From contig JALSSG010000086.1 of the NCBI GenBank assembly GCA_026984355.1, forward strand, positions 1-16,358: 16,358 bases of DNA. The letters are read 5' to 3'. Positions 8,170 to 15,658 of the stretch are shown piece after piece (positions within the stretch are counted from its first letter, which is position 1; every line of letters starts with the position of its first letter). The DNA comes from Hydrogenothermaceae bacterium. GTDB taxonomy: Bacteria > Aquificota > Aquificia > Aquificales > Hydrogenothermaceae. The notes below the pieces were generated by a model. The model did not search any database, was not told where the DNA came from, and saw only the letters and a list, made by a program, of their open reading frames with translations. The position numbers and the translations under genes were made by a program.

Positions 8170-8217
8170 ATATCTATTTATAGAATTTGCTAAAAATATA
8201 ATAAGGAGGGTGTAGCA

Positions 8218-8289
8218 ATGGAAAAACTAATTATACTTGGAGTTGCTTTATTAGTGGCTACTATTCCTTTAATATTTGTAGCAAAATAA
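8218..8289 (+). CDS. 23-residue single-helix membrane microprotein
   Basis: The product, MEKLIILGVALLVATIPLIF plus VAK, is one hydrophobic helix of about 18 residues with Lys3 at the front and Lys23 at the end. An ideal AAGGAGGG (8203-8210) stands 7 bases before the ATG, stronger than that of most full-size genes in the window. A hairpin terminator begins 15 bases after the stop, so the peptide would have its own transcript. Such peptides in other bacteria are accessory subunits of membrane complexes (for example CydX, KdpF, ba3-oxidase subunit IIa), but I recognise none of these families here and no partner gene is adjacent. A regulatory leader peptide is unlikely because no gene follows downstream on the same strand before the terminator. 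Function unknown. Confidence 0.65.
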   Translation: MEKLIILGVALLVATIPLIFVAK

Positions 8290-8295
8290 AAGATT

Positions 8296-9132
8296 TTACA
8301 TACAGGAAGGGCAGCCCCCTTCCTCTTTTTTTAATCTATTAATCATTAAAGTTCCACAACCACCAATCTTTCTGGTTCTATATCTGTTGGATAATGTTAC
8401 TTTTATTCCTTTTTTTCTGAGAAACAAAAACGCTTTTTCATAATCTTCATCAGAGGTAGTTTCAAAAGGAATATTTTCTATCTGATTATACTTTAGCAAA
8501 GAAACAGAAAGACCTAAATCTTTAGCTAATTTTGATAGTTTTTCTAGTTCATTATATGTGTCATTAACATCTTTAATAAGCAAATAAGCAAGGCTGTATA
8601 GTTTTCTTTTCCTGTTTGATAAGTTTTTTACATGTTCTTTTAATATATCTAAAATATTCTCCAGCCTTGCTGACTTAGGAATTAAAAACTTTCTTTTTTC
8701 TTCATCTACAGCATGAATTGAAACACTTATTCCATTATGAGGAAGTGTTAAAAGCTCCTTAAAATTTTTTAGAGGAAATCCTGTTGTATAAAAACTTACT
8801 TTTAAACCATTTTTTTTAAAAAACCAGAACGCTTTTTTTACATTTTCCCAGTTTAAAAGAGGTTCTCCAATTCCAGCAAAAGTTATATTTGATATAGTGT
8901 ATCCGTTTTGAACAGCAATGTTATATTGATTTATTATCTCTTCATATGAAAGATTTCTTTTTAAGCCATTTAAACCTGAAGCACAAAAGGCACACTCAAC
9001 AGGACAGCCTACCTGTGAAGATACGCATAATGTATCTCCTCTATAATAAACAGACTCAATGGTAAAATCATCATCAGTTCTTATCTCAAGTAGCTTGTTT
9101 AAATCATCATTTATTACTTTTTCTAATTTCAT
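8296..9132 (-). CDS. Short RlmN/Cfr-like radical SAM enzyme
   Basis: Radical S-adenosylmethionine protein of the RlmN/Cfr methyltransferase type, which methylates adenine C2 or C8 in RNA. The 4Fe-4S cluster motif is C43-x3-C47-x2-C50, preceded by LCVSSQVG, so the Cys at 36 matches E. coli RlmN Cys118. GIGEPLLN (87-94) is the SAM-binding GEP motif, then SVSIHA and DVND as in RlmN. C259 in RKIGGCGTL matches the methyl-carrying Cys355. At 278 residues it lacks about 80 N-terminal residues, the helical accessory domain that contacts RNA in RlmN, and it has an extra C-terminal CPSC tail. It is thus a compact paralogue; the substrate could differ from rRNA/tRNA. AGAGG stands about 8 bases before the ATG. 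One base separates it from the DUF445 gene upstream. Its 3' end overlaps the microprotein terminator. Confidence 0.85.
   Translation of the reverse strand: MKLEKVINDDLNKLLEIRTDDDFTIESVYYRGDTLCVSSQVGCPVECAFCASGLNGLKRNLSYEEIINQYNIAVQNGYTISNITFAGIGEPLLNWENVKKAFWFFKKNGLKVSFYTTGFPLKNFKELLTLPHNGISVSIHAVDEEKRKFLIPKSARLENILDILKEHVKNLSNRKRKLYSLAYLLIKDVNDTYNELEKLSKLAKDLGLSVSLLKYNQIENIPFETTSDEDYEKAFLFLRKKGIKVTLSNRYRTRKIGGCGTLMINRLKKEEGGCPSCM
8304..8332 (+). terminator. Rho-independent terminator of the microprotein gene
   Basis: An 8-bp perfect stem, AGGAAGGG (8304-8311) with CCCTTCCT (8317-8324), closes a 5-base loop and is followed by C and seven T residues (8326-8332). It is oriented for rightward transcription and is GC-rich against the AT-rich surroundings. 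It lies entirely inside the last codons of the convergent radical SAM gene (encoding the tail KKEEGGCP); the minus strand has no T tract after it. Confidence 0.8.
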
Positions 9133-9133
9133 T

Positions 9134-9823
9134 TTAAAAACCTCTTTCTACGAGAATATAAAAGCTTTCTATAAAACCAATAAAAGCTCCTAAGACAGCA
9201 CCTGTATACGTTATATGTTTAAGCTGATTTTCAGAAAAGCCAACAACAATTTTTTCCAGTGTTTCAATATCAAGTTCCATAAATGTGTCTATAACCATCT
9301 GTCTTATATTTAACTGGGCTAACATTATTGGTAGCTCTTCTTCTATATGTTCTTCTATAATCACTGTAGCTTTTTCTTTTATTCTTTTTTTTAGTTTCTC
9401 TTTTACTTTTTCTAATGCTTTATCTATAACTTTATCTAAAGCAGTAATTATTAAAGTCCCTTTTATAGTAAATTTCCCAACAGATATACCCTCTTTTATA
9501 GTTTTTTTCATATCTTCTATTGTAGTGTCTATAAGTTCATCTATAACCAGTTCTACTCTTTTGTGTAGTCTTATTTTATAATTACTCTCTTCAAACAGCT
9601 GTTTTAGTTTTTCAGCAGGTAATATATGTTCTTCTACTGTTTTTGCTATAGCTTCTGCAATTTCTTTTCTTCTTTTGGGTATAAGTCCAGGTGTAAATGG
9701 AATTTTTATATTAAAAATATACTTTTCTTCATAAGGTCTAAAAAGCATTTTTATTGCAAGCCAGTTTGTTATATAACCTATAAAAGCTCCAAGTAATGGT
9801 GGAATAATCAAAGAAATATCCAT
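9134..9823 (-). CDS. DUF445 (YheB-like) membrane protein
   Basis: Membrane protein of unknown function. The first 70 residues carry the DUF445 hallmark: IIPPLLGAFIGYITNWLAIKMLFRPYEEK followed by IPFTPGLIPKRRKEIAEAIA, shared with Bacillus YheB. The middle (about 70-200) is an amphipathic, Lys/Glu-rich helical region, and the C-terminus repeats a glycine-rich helix (GAVLGAFIGFIESFYILVERGF). So two membrane helices bracket a soluble domain, probably both ends in the inner membrane. At 229 residues it is shorter than YheB (about 370). It lies 2 bp after the DUF815 ATPase gene and 1 bp before the radical SAM gene, so it is almost certainly co-transcribed with both; what links them is not known. 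Confidence 0.85.
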   Translation of the reverse strand: MDISLIIPPLLGAFIGYITNWLAIKMLFRPYEEKYIFNIKIPFTPGLIPKRRKEIAEAIAKTVEEHILPAEKLKQLFEESNYKIRLHKRVELVIDELIDTTIEDMKKTIKEGISVGKFTIKGTLIITALDKVIDKALEKVKEKLKKRIKEKATVIIEEHIEEELPIMLAQLNIRQMVIDTFMELDIETLEKIVVGFSENQLKHITYTGAVLGAFIGFIESFYILVERGF

Positions 9824-9825
9824 AT

Positions 9826-10632
9826 TTAATAATCCAGACTTTTTATAAATTGATAAGCTGTTCTACCATTTCTACCATATTCTAATGCAAATCTAAGAGC
9901 AAGAGAAAAAAGTTTTTCTCTGTCCATATTTACATTATATTTATCTGCGTAATGCTGTACTATCTTTAGATAATCATTCTGAGACATTTTAAAAAATCCA
10001 AGTCTAAGTCCAAACCTTTCTACAAGGGATATTTTTTCCTGTAATGTTTCTTCTGGAGATTTTTCATCTGTTTCTCTATCAGAAAATTTAACAGGAATTA
10101 GATTTTTTCTATTTGATGTAGCATAAAAAAGTAAATTTTCTGGTATCTGATATATACCTCCATCTAATACAGTCTTTAACTCCTTAAACTCTGGCTCCGT
10201 TTCTTCAAAAGATAAATCATCAATAAAGATAATAAATCTATAATCAGGATTTTGCTGTACTATATCAAATAGTTCAAACAAAGAAAGTAAATCATGTTTT
10301 AACACCTGTATCATTCTAAGATTTTGATTATAAAACAGATTAAGCATAGCTTTTATAAGACTTGATTTTCCTGTTCCTCTCTCTCCCCACAAAAGTACGT
10401 TATTGGCAGGTTTATGGTTTACGAATTTTTGAGTATTTTTTATTAATTTTTCTTTCTGATAATTAACACCTATAAAATCATTTAAATCTATCTTAGCAAA
10501 GTTTTTTACAGGTTTTAGGTTTGAACCATTCCATAAAAAAGCATAAGTATCCCTAAAGTCAATACTTTCTTGATACTGGATATGCTTATCCAATAATCTA
10601 TCTATTTTTTTTAAAATCCTTTCAGGAAACAT
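9826..10632 (-). CDS. AAA+ ATPase, DUF815 family
   Basis: ATP-binding protein of the AAA+ superfamily. Walker A is GERGTGKS (83-90), Walker B FIIFIDD (133-139), and sensor 1 is Asn174 in YATSNRKNLIP; the stretches DFIGVNYQKEKLIKNTQKF before the Walker A and FGLRLGF after sensor 1 are typical of DUF815. No membrane segment or DNA-binding domain is visible. The N-terminal 50 residues are helical and probably mediate partner contacts. AGAGGAA lies about 6 bases before the ATG, so the start is well supported. It follows the YggU gene by 57 bp and precedes DUF445 by 2 bp. The family has no established function; a role in assembling or remodelling a partner complex is the usual guess. Confidence 0.88.
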   Translation of the reverse strand: MFPERILKKIDRLLDKHIQYQESIDFRDTYAFLWNGSNLKPVKNFAKIDLNDFIGVNYQKEKLIKNTQKFVNHKPANNVLLWGERGTGKSSLIKAMLNLFYNQNLRMIQVLKHDLLSLFELFDIVQQNPDYRFIIFIDDLSFEETEPEFKELKTVLDGGIYQIPENLLFYATSNRKNLIPVKFSDRETDEKSPEETLQEKISLVERFGLRLGFFKMSQNDYLKIVQHYADKYNVNMDREKLFSLALRFALEYGRNGRTAYQFIKSLDY

Positions 10633-10689
10633 TACTTTTCCTCTTTAAAAGCTAATGAGTTAATAACATATGACAACAGATTTTGTTTT

Positions 10690-10911
10690 TCAAATATCAA
10701 TTTGAACTAACTTATCTCTTGATGTTTCACCTTTTTTTATCTTTATTTTTGATTTTGGAACTTTGTAAAATTTTGATAAAAGTTCTATTACTCTCTGATT
10801 TGCTCTTCCTTTTTCTGGAGGTACGCTAACTTTTACTTCTAATATATCTTCACTGATTTGTTTTATACCTTCTTTTTTAGAGTTTGGTTTTACCTTAACT
10901 TTTACTATCAT
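10690..10911 (-). CDS. DUF167/YggU family protein
   Basis: Small cytoplasmic alpha/beta protein of unknown role. The 73-residue product shows the family pattern: VKVKPNSKKEGI at the start, VSVPPEKGRANQRVIELLSK in the middle and VPKSKIKIKKGETSRDKLVQI at the end. The frame can be extended to a TTG at 10923, but the ATG at 10911 forms a classic ATGA overlap with the stop of the diguanylate cyclase gene, so translation is probably coupled to it and 10911 is the start. Members of this family are often found beside YggT or other small membrane-protein genes, but here the neighbours are the GGDEF gene and the DUF815 ATPase. Confidence 0.9.
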   Translation of the reverse strand: MIVKVKVKPNSKKEGIKQISEDILEVKVSVPPEKGRANQRVIELLSKFYKVPKSKIKIKKGETSRDKLVQIDI

Positions 10912-11972
10912 ATCACTACACAATTTTTTCCGTTTCTTTTTGCTTTATATAGATTATCATCAGCTTTTTTTATAAGCTGGTCAATGCTTTCAAATCTATC
11001 TTCAACACATGCCACACCAAAGCTTGCAGTATAATCAACTATAGTGTTCTCATCTATTTTAATATGTCTTGTTTCCATAACTTTTCTTATACGTTCAGCT
11101 ACTTTTGATGCTATTTCTTTGTTTGCATTAGAAACTATCACTGCAAACTCCTCTCCTCCAAACCTTGCAGGAATATCTTCAGGTCTTAGATATTTTTTTA
11201 GAATGTTTCCAACATCTTTTAAAACAATATCACCAACATCATGACCATAAGTATCATTTATACTTTTAAAATTGTCTATATCAAGTAAAATTAAAGAAAA
11301 AACATCACCAAACTGTCTATAATTTTGGAAATATTCTTCTAATACATTCATAAAGGCTCTTCTGTTATATAAACCTGTTAGATAATCTGTATTAGCTTCT
11401 GTTTCAACAACTTCTAACTGTTTTTTCAATTTTTCAACCTTTTTATTTTCTTCTTCTATCTTCTTTTTAAATTTTTCATTTTCTTTTTTCATTCTTTTCA
11501 TTTCTTCCAGAACATAATTAAGTATAGATTGTATTTCTGTATTATCTATTTTGCTTGAAACATCACTTAGTGCACTGCCACTTTTATCTAAGCTACTGGC
11601 ATATTCTGAAGTAATATTTAAAATATCTTTCATTGAATCATCTAATATGCTTGTTGTTCTCTGGAGTTCTTTTTTTAGTTTTAATGTATTAACATCTTTA
11701 TCTTTTTTGTTTATTGATTTACATATTTCTATTAACTTCTCTTCTGGGATATCATCATAAAGTAAATTATGCTCTGCTAAATAGGTGAAAACATTAAACC
11801 ATCTTTTAAAGTGCTTTGGTGTAGAAGGAATACTTTTATTTACTAAAAAAGAAAGGGTCTTTTTTGTAATTTCTGTTATCTGCTTTTTTTCTTTATCTGA
11901 AAAGCTATCCTTTGTTTCAAACTTTTTACACAGATTACAATTTATATCTAAAGTTTTTTCCTGCGTTTTCAT
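10908..11972 (-). CDS. GGDEF-domain diguanylate cyclase with N-terminal helical domain
   Basis: Likely makes the second messenger cyclic di-GMP from two GTP. The GGDEF domain (about 195-354) begins with TDYLTGLYNRRAF and has the active-site FGGEEF (271-276), so it is expected to be active; RPED (263-266) has the same spacing to GGEEF as the RxxD inhibitory site of PleD, which implies product feedback. A coiled coil (about 150-192, very Lys/Glu-rich) links it to an N-terminal helical domain containing IPSTPKHFKRWFNVFTYL, similar to the domain before many soluble GGDEF modules. C12 and C15 form a CxxC near the start, possibly a metal or redox site. No membrane helix is visible. The frame opens at a TTG at 11987, but GAGGA stands about 8 bases before the ATG at 11972. 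First gene of the five-gene leftward run. Confidence 0.93.
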   Translation of the reverse strand: MKTQEKTLDINCNLCKKFETKDSFSDKEKKQITEITKKTLSFLVNKSIPSTPKHFKRWFNVFTYLAEHNLLYDDIPEEKLIEICKSINKKDKDVNTLKLKKELQRTTSILDDSMKDILNITSEYASSLDKSGSALSDVSSKIDNTEIQSILNYVLEEMKRMKKENEKFKKKIEEENKKVEKLKKQLEVVETEANTDYLTGLYNRRAFMNVLEEYFQNYRQFGDVFSLILLDIDNFKSINDTYGHDVGDIVLKDVGNILKKYLRPEDIPARFGGEEFAVIVSNANKEIASKVAERIRKVMETRHIKIDENTIVDYTASFGVACVEDRFESIDQLIKKADDNLYKAKRNGKNCVVI

Positions 11973-12061
11973 AATATTTATCCTCAAATATAAAGGTTTT
12001 TCTTATTGTTCGGTTTTTTTATATTTATTCTTAATTAGTAGTAATTATTATTTTTGAATAT

Positions 12062-12445
12062 TCATTCAGAACTTACAATGATTTCACCTTTTGTAGGAAA
12101 GAATCCAGAACAGTATGGACAGGTAAATATATGCTTTCCTGGATAAATCATCTTTACTTTTACAGATTTTGTTTCACCTTTTTTTATATTTTCAACCATA
12201 ACATCATAAGGAGGAACAATATAAAAACAGTGTCCATAATACTTTTGAGAGTAATCATCTCCTATACCCTCATCTAAAGCCGTTATTCTAAAAAGAACCA
12301 CAGAATTTACAGGAACTTTTATAAAATCTGGCGAATAACCATTTTTAGAGACCTTTATATCAACAACTATATCTGGTCTTTCATCTGTTTTTGTACAACC
12401 AGATAAAATTGAGATTATAAAAAATATGAAAATAAGATATCTCAT
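12062..12445 (-). CDS. Cupredoxin-like lipoprotein
   Basis: Exported lipoprotein, probably periplasmic-facing. The N-terminus MRYLIFIFFIISILSGC ends in a lipobox (LSGC) with the lipidated Cys at 17. The remaining 110 residues have cupredoxin architecture: DIKVSKNGYSPDFIKVPVNS then a strand with GHCFYI (His72), an ETKSVKVKM strand, and the closing loop YPGKHIFTCPYCSGFF ending KGEIIV. In type-1 copper proteins this loop carries Cys, His and Met; here it has C109 and C112 but no His or Met, and CuA proteins have C-x3-C, not C-x2-C. The copper site is therefore atypical or lost. The frame opens at a GTG at 12454; GGAAG stands 8 bases before the ATG at 12445, which is chosen. A COX2-like electron carrier or copper carrier is possible. 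Confidence 0.7.
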   Translation of the reverse strand: MRYLIFIFFIISILSGCTKTDERPDIVVDIKVSKNGYSPDFIKVPVNSVVLFRITALDEGIGDDYSQKYYGHCFYIVPPYDVMVENIKKGETKSVKVKMIYPGKHIFTCPYCSGFFPTKGEIIVSSE

Positions 12446-12478
12446 TTTTTGCACTTCCCATAATATATTGAATAATAC

Positions 12479-12484
12479 TATAAT
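12479..12484 (+). promoter_or_regulatory. Candidate -10 box for ileS
   Basis: TATAAT lies 35 bases before the chosen ileS start, with TTCCCA (12455-12460, four of six matches to TTGACA) 18 bases upstream. It sits in the 74-bp divergent gap with the cupredoxin gene, so the leader would be short, with no room for a T-box. The -35 match is weak. Confidence 0.45.
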
Positions 12485-12519
12485 ATACTTCTAATCTAAT
12501 TTTCTGGAGGACTTTGGCT

Positions 12520-15357
12520 TTGGAGTTTAAAGATACTTTAAATTTACCTAAAACAGATTTTCCTATGAAAGGAAATTTACCAAAAAAAGAACCAGAAATC
12601 ATAGAAAAATGGAAAAATATAGATTTATACAAAAAACTAAGAGAAGAAAGAAAAGGAAAAGAAAAATATATTCTACATGATGGTCCTCCTTACGCTAATG
12701 GACATATCCATATTGGACATGCTTTAAACAAGATACTTAAGGATATACTTGTCAAATATCAATCTATGCTTGGGAAAGATGCCCCTTTTGTTCCCGGATG
12801 GGACTGTCATGGACTTCCAATTGAAAGAAATGTAGAAAAAGAATTAGCAAAGAAAAAAATAAAAAAGGAAGACATTCCAAAAGCAGAATTTAGAAGACTT
12901 TGCAGAGAGTATGCTGAAAAATTTGTAAATATTCAAAGGGAAGAATTTAAAAGATTAGGAATTATAGGAAACTGGGAATATCCATATCTTACAATGAATC
13001 CATCTTATCAGGCACAGGAAATAAGGGAACTTGGAAGAGTTTTTAAGAAAAAAGTAGCTTATAGAGGTCTAAAACCTGTTTATTGGTGTATATACGATAA
13101 AACAGCAGAAGCAGAAGCAGAAGTAGAATATCAGGAGAAAAAAGACCCATCTATATATGTAGCTTTCAAACTTGTAGAACCTCCTTTTGATATAGAAAAA
13201 GACACCTTTGCAGTTATATGGACAACTACCCCATGGACACTTCCAGCTAACCTTGGAATTATGGTAAACCCTGAGTTTGATTATGTATTTCTTGATACAG
13301 AAAAAGGCGTATTAATTGTTGCTGAAGAATTAGCAAAAGATTTTCAGGAAATTACAGGTATAAAAGGAGAAATTATTAAAAAGGTAAAAGGTAAAGATTT
13401 AGAATTTATAGAATACTATCACCCATTTATAGATAGAGTATCAAAAATATACCTTTCTGAATTTGTTGAACTTGGAACAGGAACAGGACTTGTTCATATG
13501 GCTCCAGGTCATGGTCAGGAAGACTATATTATAGGAAGTAGATATGGGATAAAACCTTTTGCTCCTGTTGATGACGAAGGTAGATTTACAGATGAAGTAC
13601 CTCAGTGGCTAAGAGGACTTAGAGTTTTTGATGCAAATCCAGTAATAATAGAAAAACTTGAGGAAACAGGTGCTCTTTTACATAAAGAAACTATCAAACA
13701 CTCATATCCTCACTGTTGGAGATGCAAAAATCCTGTCATCTTTAGAGCAACACCTCAGTGGTTTATATCTATGGATGCTATATTAGAAAATGGAGCAACG
13801 TTAAGAGGTGAAGCTATAAAGGAAATTGAAAGAGTTAAGTGGATACCTCACTGGGGAGAAAATAGAATAAAGTCTATGGTAGAAAATAGACCTGACTGGT
13901 GTATATCACGTCAAAGAATATGGGGAGTACCTATAGCAGTTTTTTACTGTAAGGATTGTGGAACTATAGTTTCTGATGAACAGATATTTGAGCATATAGC
14001 AAAACTTGTAGAAAACTATGAATTTGGAGCAGATATATGGTTTGAAAAAGAAGCAAAAGAGCTTCTTCCTGAAGGATTTTCCTGCCCAAACTGTAAAAGC
14101 ACAAACTTTGAAAAAGAAGAAGACATATTAGATGTATGGTTTGATTCTGGAGTATCACATGCATCTGTACTAAAATATGGGAAATGGGAAGAACTTAAGT
14201 GGCCTGCAGATATATATCTGGAAGGTTCTGACCAGCATAGAGGATGGTTTCAATCTTCTTTACTTGAAAGCATAGCATCTTATGAAAGAGCTCCTTATGA
14301 TAGCGTACTTACTCATGGATTTATTCTTGATGAAAAAGGCAGAAAAATGTCTAAATCTTTAGGGAATGTAATACCTCCTGAGAAAATTATTAAACAATAC
14401 GGTGCAGACATACTAAGACTATGGGTTGTAACTGAAGACTATACAGAAGACATAAAAATAGGAATGAACATAATAAAAAACATAGCAAATGATTATAAAA
14501 AAATCAGAAACACATTTAGATACTTCCTTGGAAACCTATATGACTTTAATCCTAAGGAAGATATTGTTCCTTATGAGAACATGTTAGAGCTTGACAGATG
14601 GATTTTATCAAAACTACAGGGAATAATAGAAATTTCTCATTCATCTTACAGTGAACATAAATTTCACAGAATATATCACTCTATAAAAAGATTTATGATT
14701 GTAGATTTATCTGCTATTTATCTTGATATATTAAAAGACAGACTTTATGTTTATGCACCAAAATCTTTAGAAAGACGTTCTGCCCAAACTACTCTTTACT
14801 ATCTTTTAGATGCTTTAACAAAGATACTTGCACCTATACTTTCTTTTACGACAGAGGAAATATGGAGTTATGTTAGAAATATCAATCCTGATATAAAAGA
14901 AAGTATTCATTTAGAAGAAATGCCTGTTGTTAACACAGATTTTATAGATAAAAATCTTGAAGAAATATATCATGAACTTTTAAAATTAAGAAGTGATATT
15001 ATGACAGCATTAGAACAGGCAAGGAACAGTGGTCTTATTAAACATCCTTATGAGGCAAGAGTTTTACTTAAGTTAGATAGTAAACTAAAAGAATTACTGC
15101 AGGAGAGATTAGACTGGATTAAATACTTTTTTACAGTAAGTCAGGTTGAACTGGTTGATAAAATAGACGCTGATATTATTATAGAGGGGAAAGAAACAGA
15201 AAATGCTATAATTGGAATAACAAAAGCTTTAGGAGAAAAATGTCCAAGATGCTGGATTTATGATATTTCTGTTGGAAAAGAAGGGCAATCTGTATGTGAT
15301 AGATGTAAGGAAGTTTTAAAACAAATGAACATTGAAATAAAAAGTATAGGGGGATAA
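12520..15357 (+). CDS. ileS: Isoleucyl-tRNA synthetase
   Basis: Charges tRNA-Ile and proofreads valine; class I synthetase. The 945-residue product has PPYANGHIHIGHALNKILKD (HIGH motif, near residue 64), the editing-domain TTTPWTLPANLGI and GTGLVHMAPGHGQEDY, DQHRGWFQSSLL, and KMSKS at 609-613. The C-terminal zinc site is C908-x2-C911 and C926-x2-C929. There is no ATG near the start; two TTG codons lie at 12514 and 12520. GGAGG (12506-12510) is 3 bases from the first and 9 from the second, and the family usually begins one or two residues before YKDTLNLP, here EFKDTLNLP, so 12520 is preferred. A non-ATG start may lower expression. It is followed after 1 bp by the HU-type gene. Confidence 0.98.
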   Translation: MEFKDTLNLPKTDFPMKGNLPKKEPEIIEKWKNIDLYKKLREERKGKEKYILHDGPPYANGHIHIGHALNKILKDILVKYQSMLGKDAPFVPGWDCHGLPIERNVEKELAKKKIKKEDIPKAEFRRLCREYAEKFVNIQREEFKRLGIIGNWEYPYLTMNPSYQAQEIRELGRVFKKKVAYRGLKPVYWCIYDKTAEAEAEVEYQEKKDPSIYVAFKLVEPPFDIEKDTFAVIWTTTPWTLPANLGIMVNPEFDYVFLDTEKGVLIVAEELAKDFQEITGIKGEIIKKVKGKDLEFIEYYHPFIDRVSKIYLSEFVELGTGTGLVHMAPGHGQEDYIIGSRYGIKPFAPVDDEGRFTDEVPQWLRGLRVFDANPVIIEKLEETGALLHKETIKHSYPHCWRCKNPVIFRATPQWFISMDAILENGATLRGEAIKEIERVKWIPHWGENRIKSMVENRPDWCISRQRIWGVPIAVFYCKDCGTIVSDEQIFEHIAKLVENYEFGADIWFEKEAKELLPEGFSCPNCKSTNFEKEEDILDVWFDSGVSHASVLKYGKWEELKWPADIYLEGSDQHRGWFQSSLLESIASYERAPYDSVLTHGFILDEKGRKMSKSLGNVIPPEKIIKQYGADILRLWVVTEDYTEDIKIGMNIIKNIANDYKKIRNTFRYFLGNLYDFNPKEDIVPYENMLELDRWILSKLQGIIEISHSSYSEHKFHRIYHSIKRFMIVDLSAIYLDILKDRLYVYAPKSLERRSAQTTLYYLLDALTKILAPILSFTTEEIWSYVRNINPDIKESIHLEEMPVVNTDFIDKNLEEIYHELLKLRSDIMTALEQARNSGLIKHPYEARVLLKLDSKLKELLQERLDWIKYFFTVSQVELVDKIDADIIIEGKETENAIIGITKALGEKCPRCWIYDISVGKEGQSVCDRCKEVLKQMNIEIKSIGG

Positions 15358-15358
15358 G

Positions 15359-15649
15359 ATGAAGAAATCAGATTTACTTAGCAGACTTTATGAAAAGTTT
15401 CCAGAATATCCAAAATCTGAGATAGCTAAAGTCTTAAATGGAACTTTTGAAGCTATGATAGATGCTCTTTCTAAAGGAGAAAGGATAGAGATAAGAGGTC
15501 TTGGTTCTTTTAAAGTCAAAGAAAGGAAAGCCGAAAAAGCAAGAAATCCTAAAACAGGTGAAACTATTACTTTGAAAAACAAAAAAGTGGTTCAATTTAA
15601 AATGGGTAAAAAACTAAAGAGAATTTTATTTAAGAAAGTCAAAGTTTAA
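15359..15649 (+). CDS. HU/IHF-family nucleoid DNA-binding protein
   Basis: Small dimeric histone-like protein that binds and bends DNA. The 96-residue product has the N-terminal helical half (KKSDLLSRLYEKFPEYPKSEIAKVLNGT) and the beta-arm with the family signature GLGSFKVKERKAEKARNPKTGE, where RNPKTGE is the DNA-intercalating loop. GERIEIRGLGSF is closer to IHF-beta than to HU, so it may be an IHF-type subunit, but sequence alone does not separate them. It has a GGGGG before the ATG, lies 1 bp after ileS and 9 bp before the ThyX-like gene, and is thus almost certainly translated from the same message. The Lys/Arg-rich C-terminal tail is slightly extended. Confidence 0.92.
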   Translation: MKKSDLLSRLYEKFPEYPKSEIAKVLNGTFEAMIDALSKGERIEIRGLGSFKVKERKAEKARNPKTGETITLKNKKVVQFKMGKKLKRILFKKVKV

Positions 15650-15658
15650 GAGTAATAA

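Larger units (their letters stand above)
7940..8217. other. 278-bp AT-rich divergent regulatory gap between nnr and the microprotein gene
   Basis: No supported protein or RNA gene lies here. It holds a perfect palindrome (8016-8041), a third copy of the palindrome's 12-bp half at 7950-7961, a sigma-54-like element at 8154-8169 and the ribosome binding site at 8203-8210. TGGCATAA occurs twice (7973-7980 and 8154-8161). A 33-codon frame from 8092 has no ribosome binding site and was not called. Confidence 0.6.

Noticed and set aside
8092..8193. 33-codon frame (MKKIKAILYIYRKK...) between nnr and the microprotein gene
   Set aside because: No ribosome binding site, overlaps the sigma-54-like element, and the composition is what random AT-rich DNA gives.
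12024..12055. TAATTA-GTAG-TAATTA hairpin followed by T-rich DNA between the cupredoxin and GGDEF genes
   Set aside because: All-A/T 6-bp stem, oriented for rightward transcription, where no gene ends; too weak for a terminator.
12381..12632. 83-codon minus-strand frame across the ileS start
   Set aside because: Overlaps the divergent promoter region and the conserved ileS N-terminus; no ribosome binding site or family resemblance.
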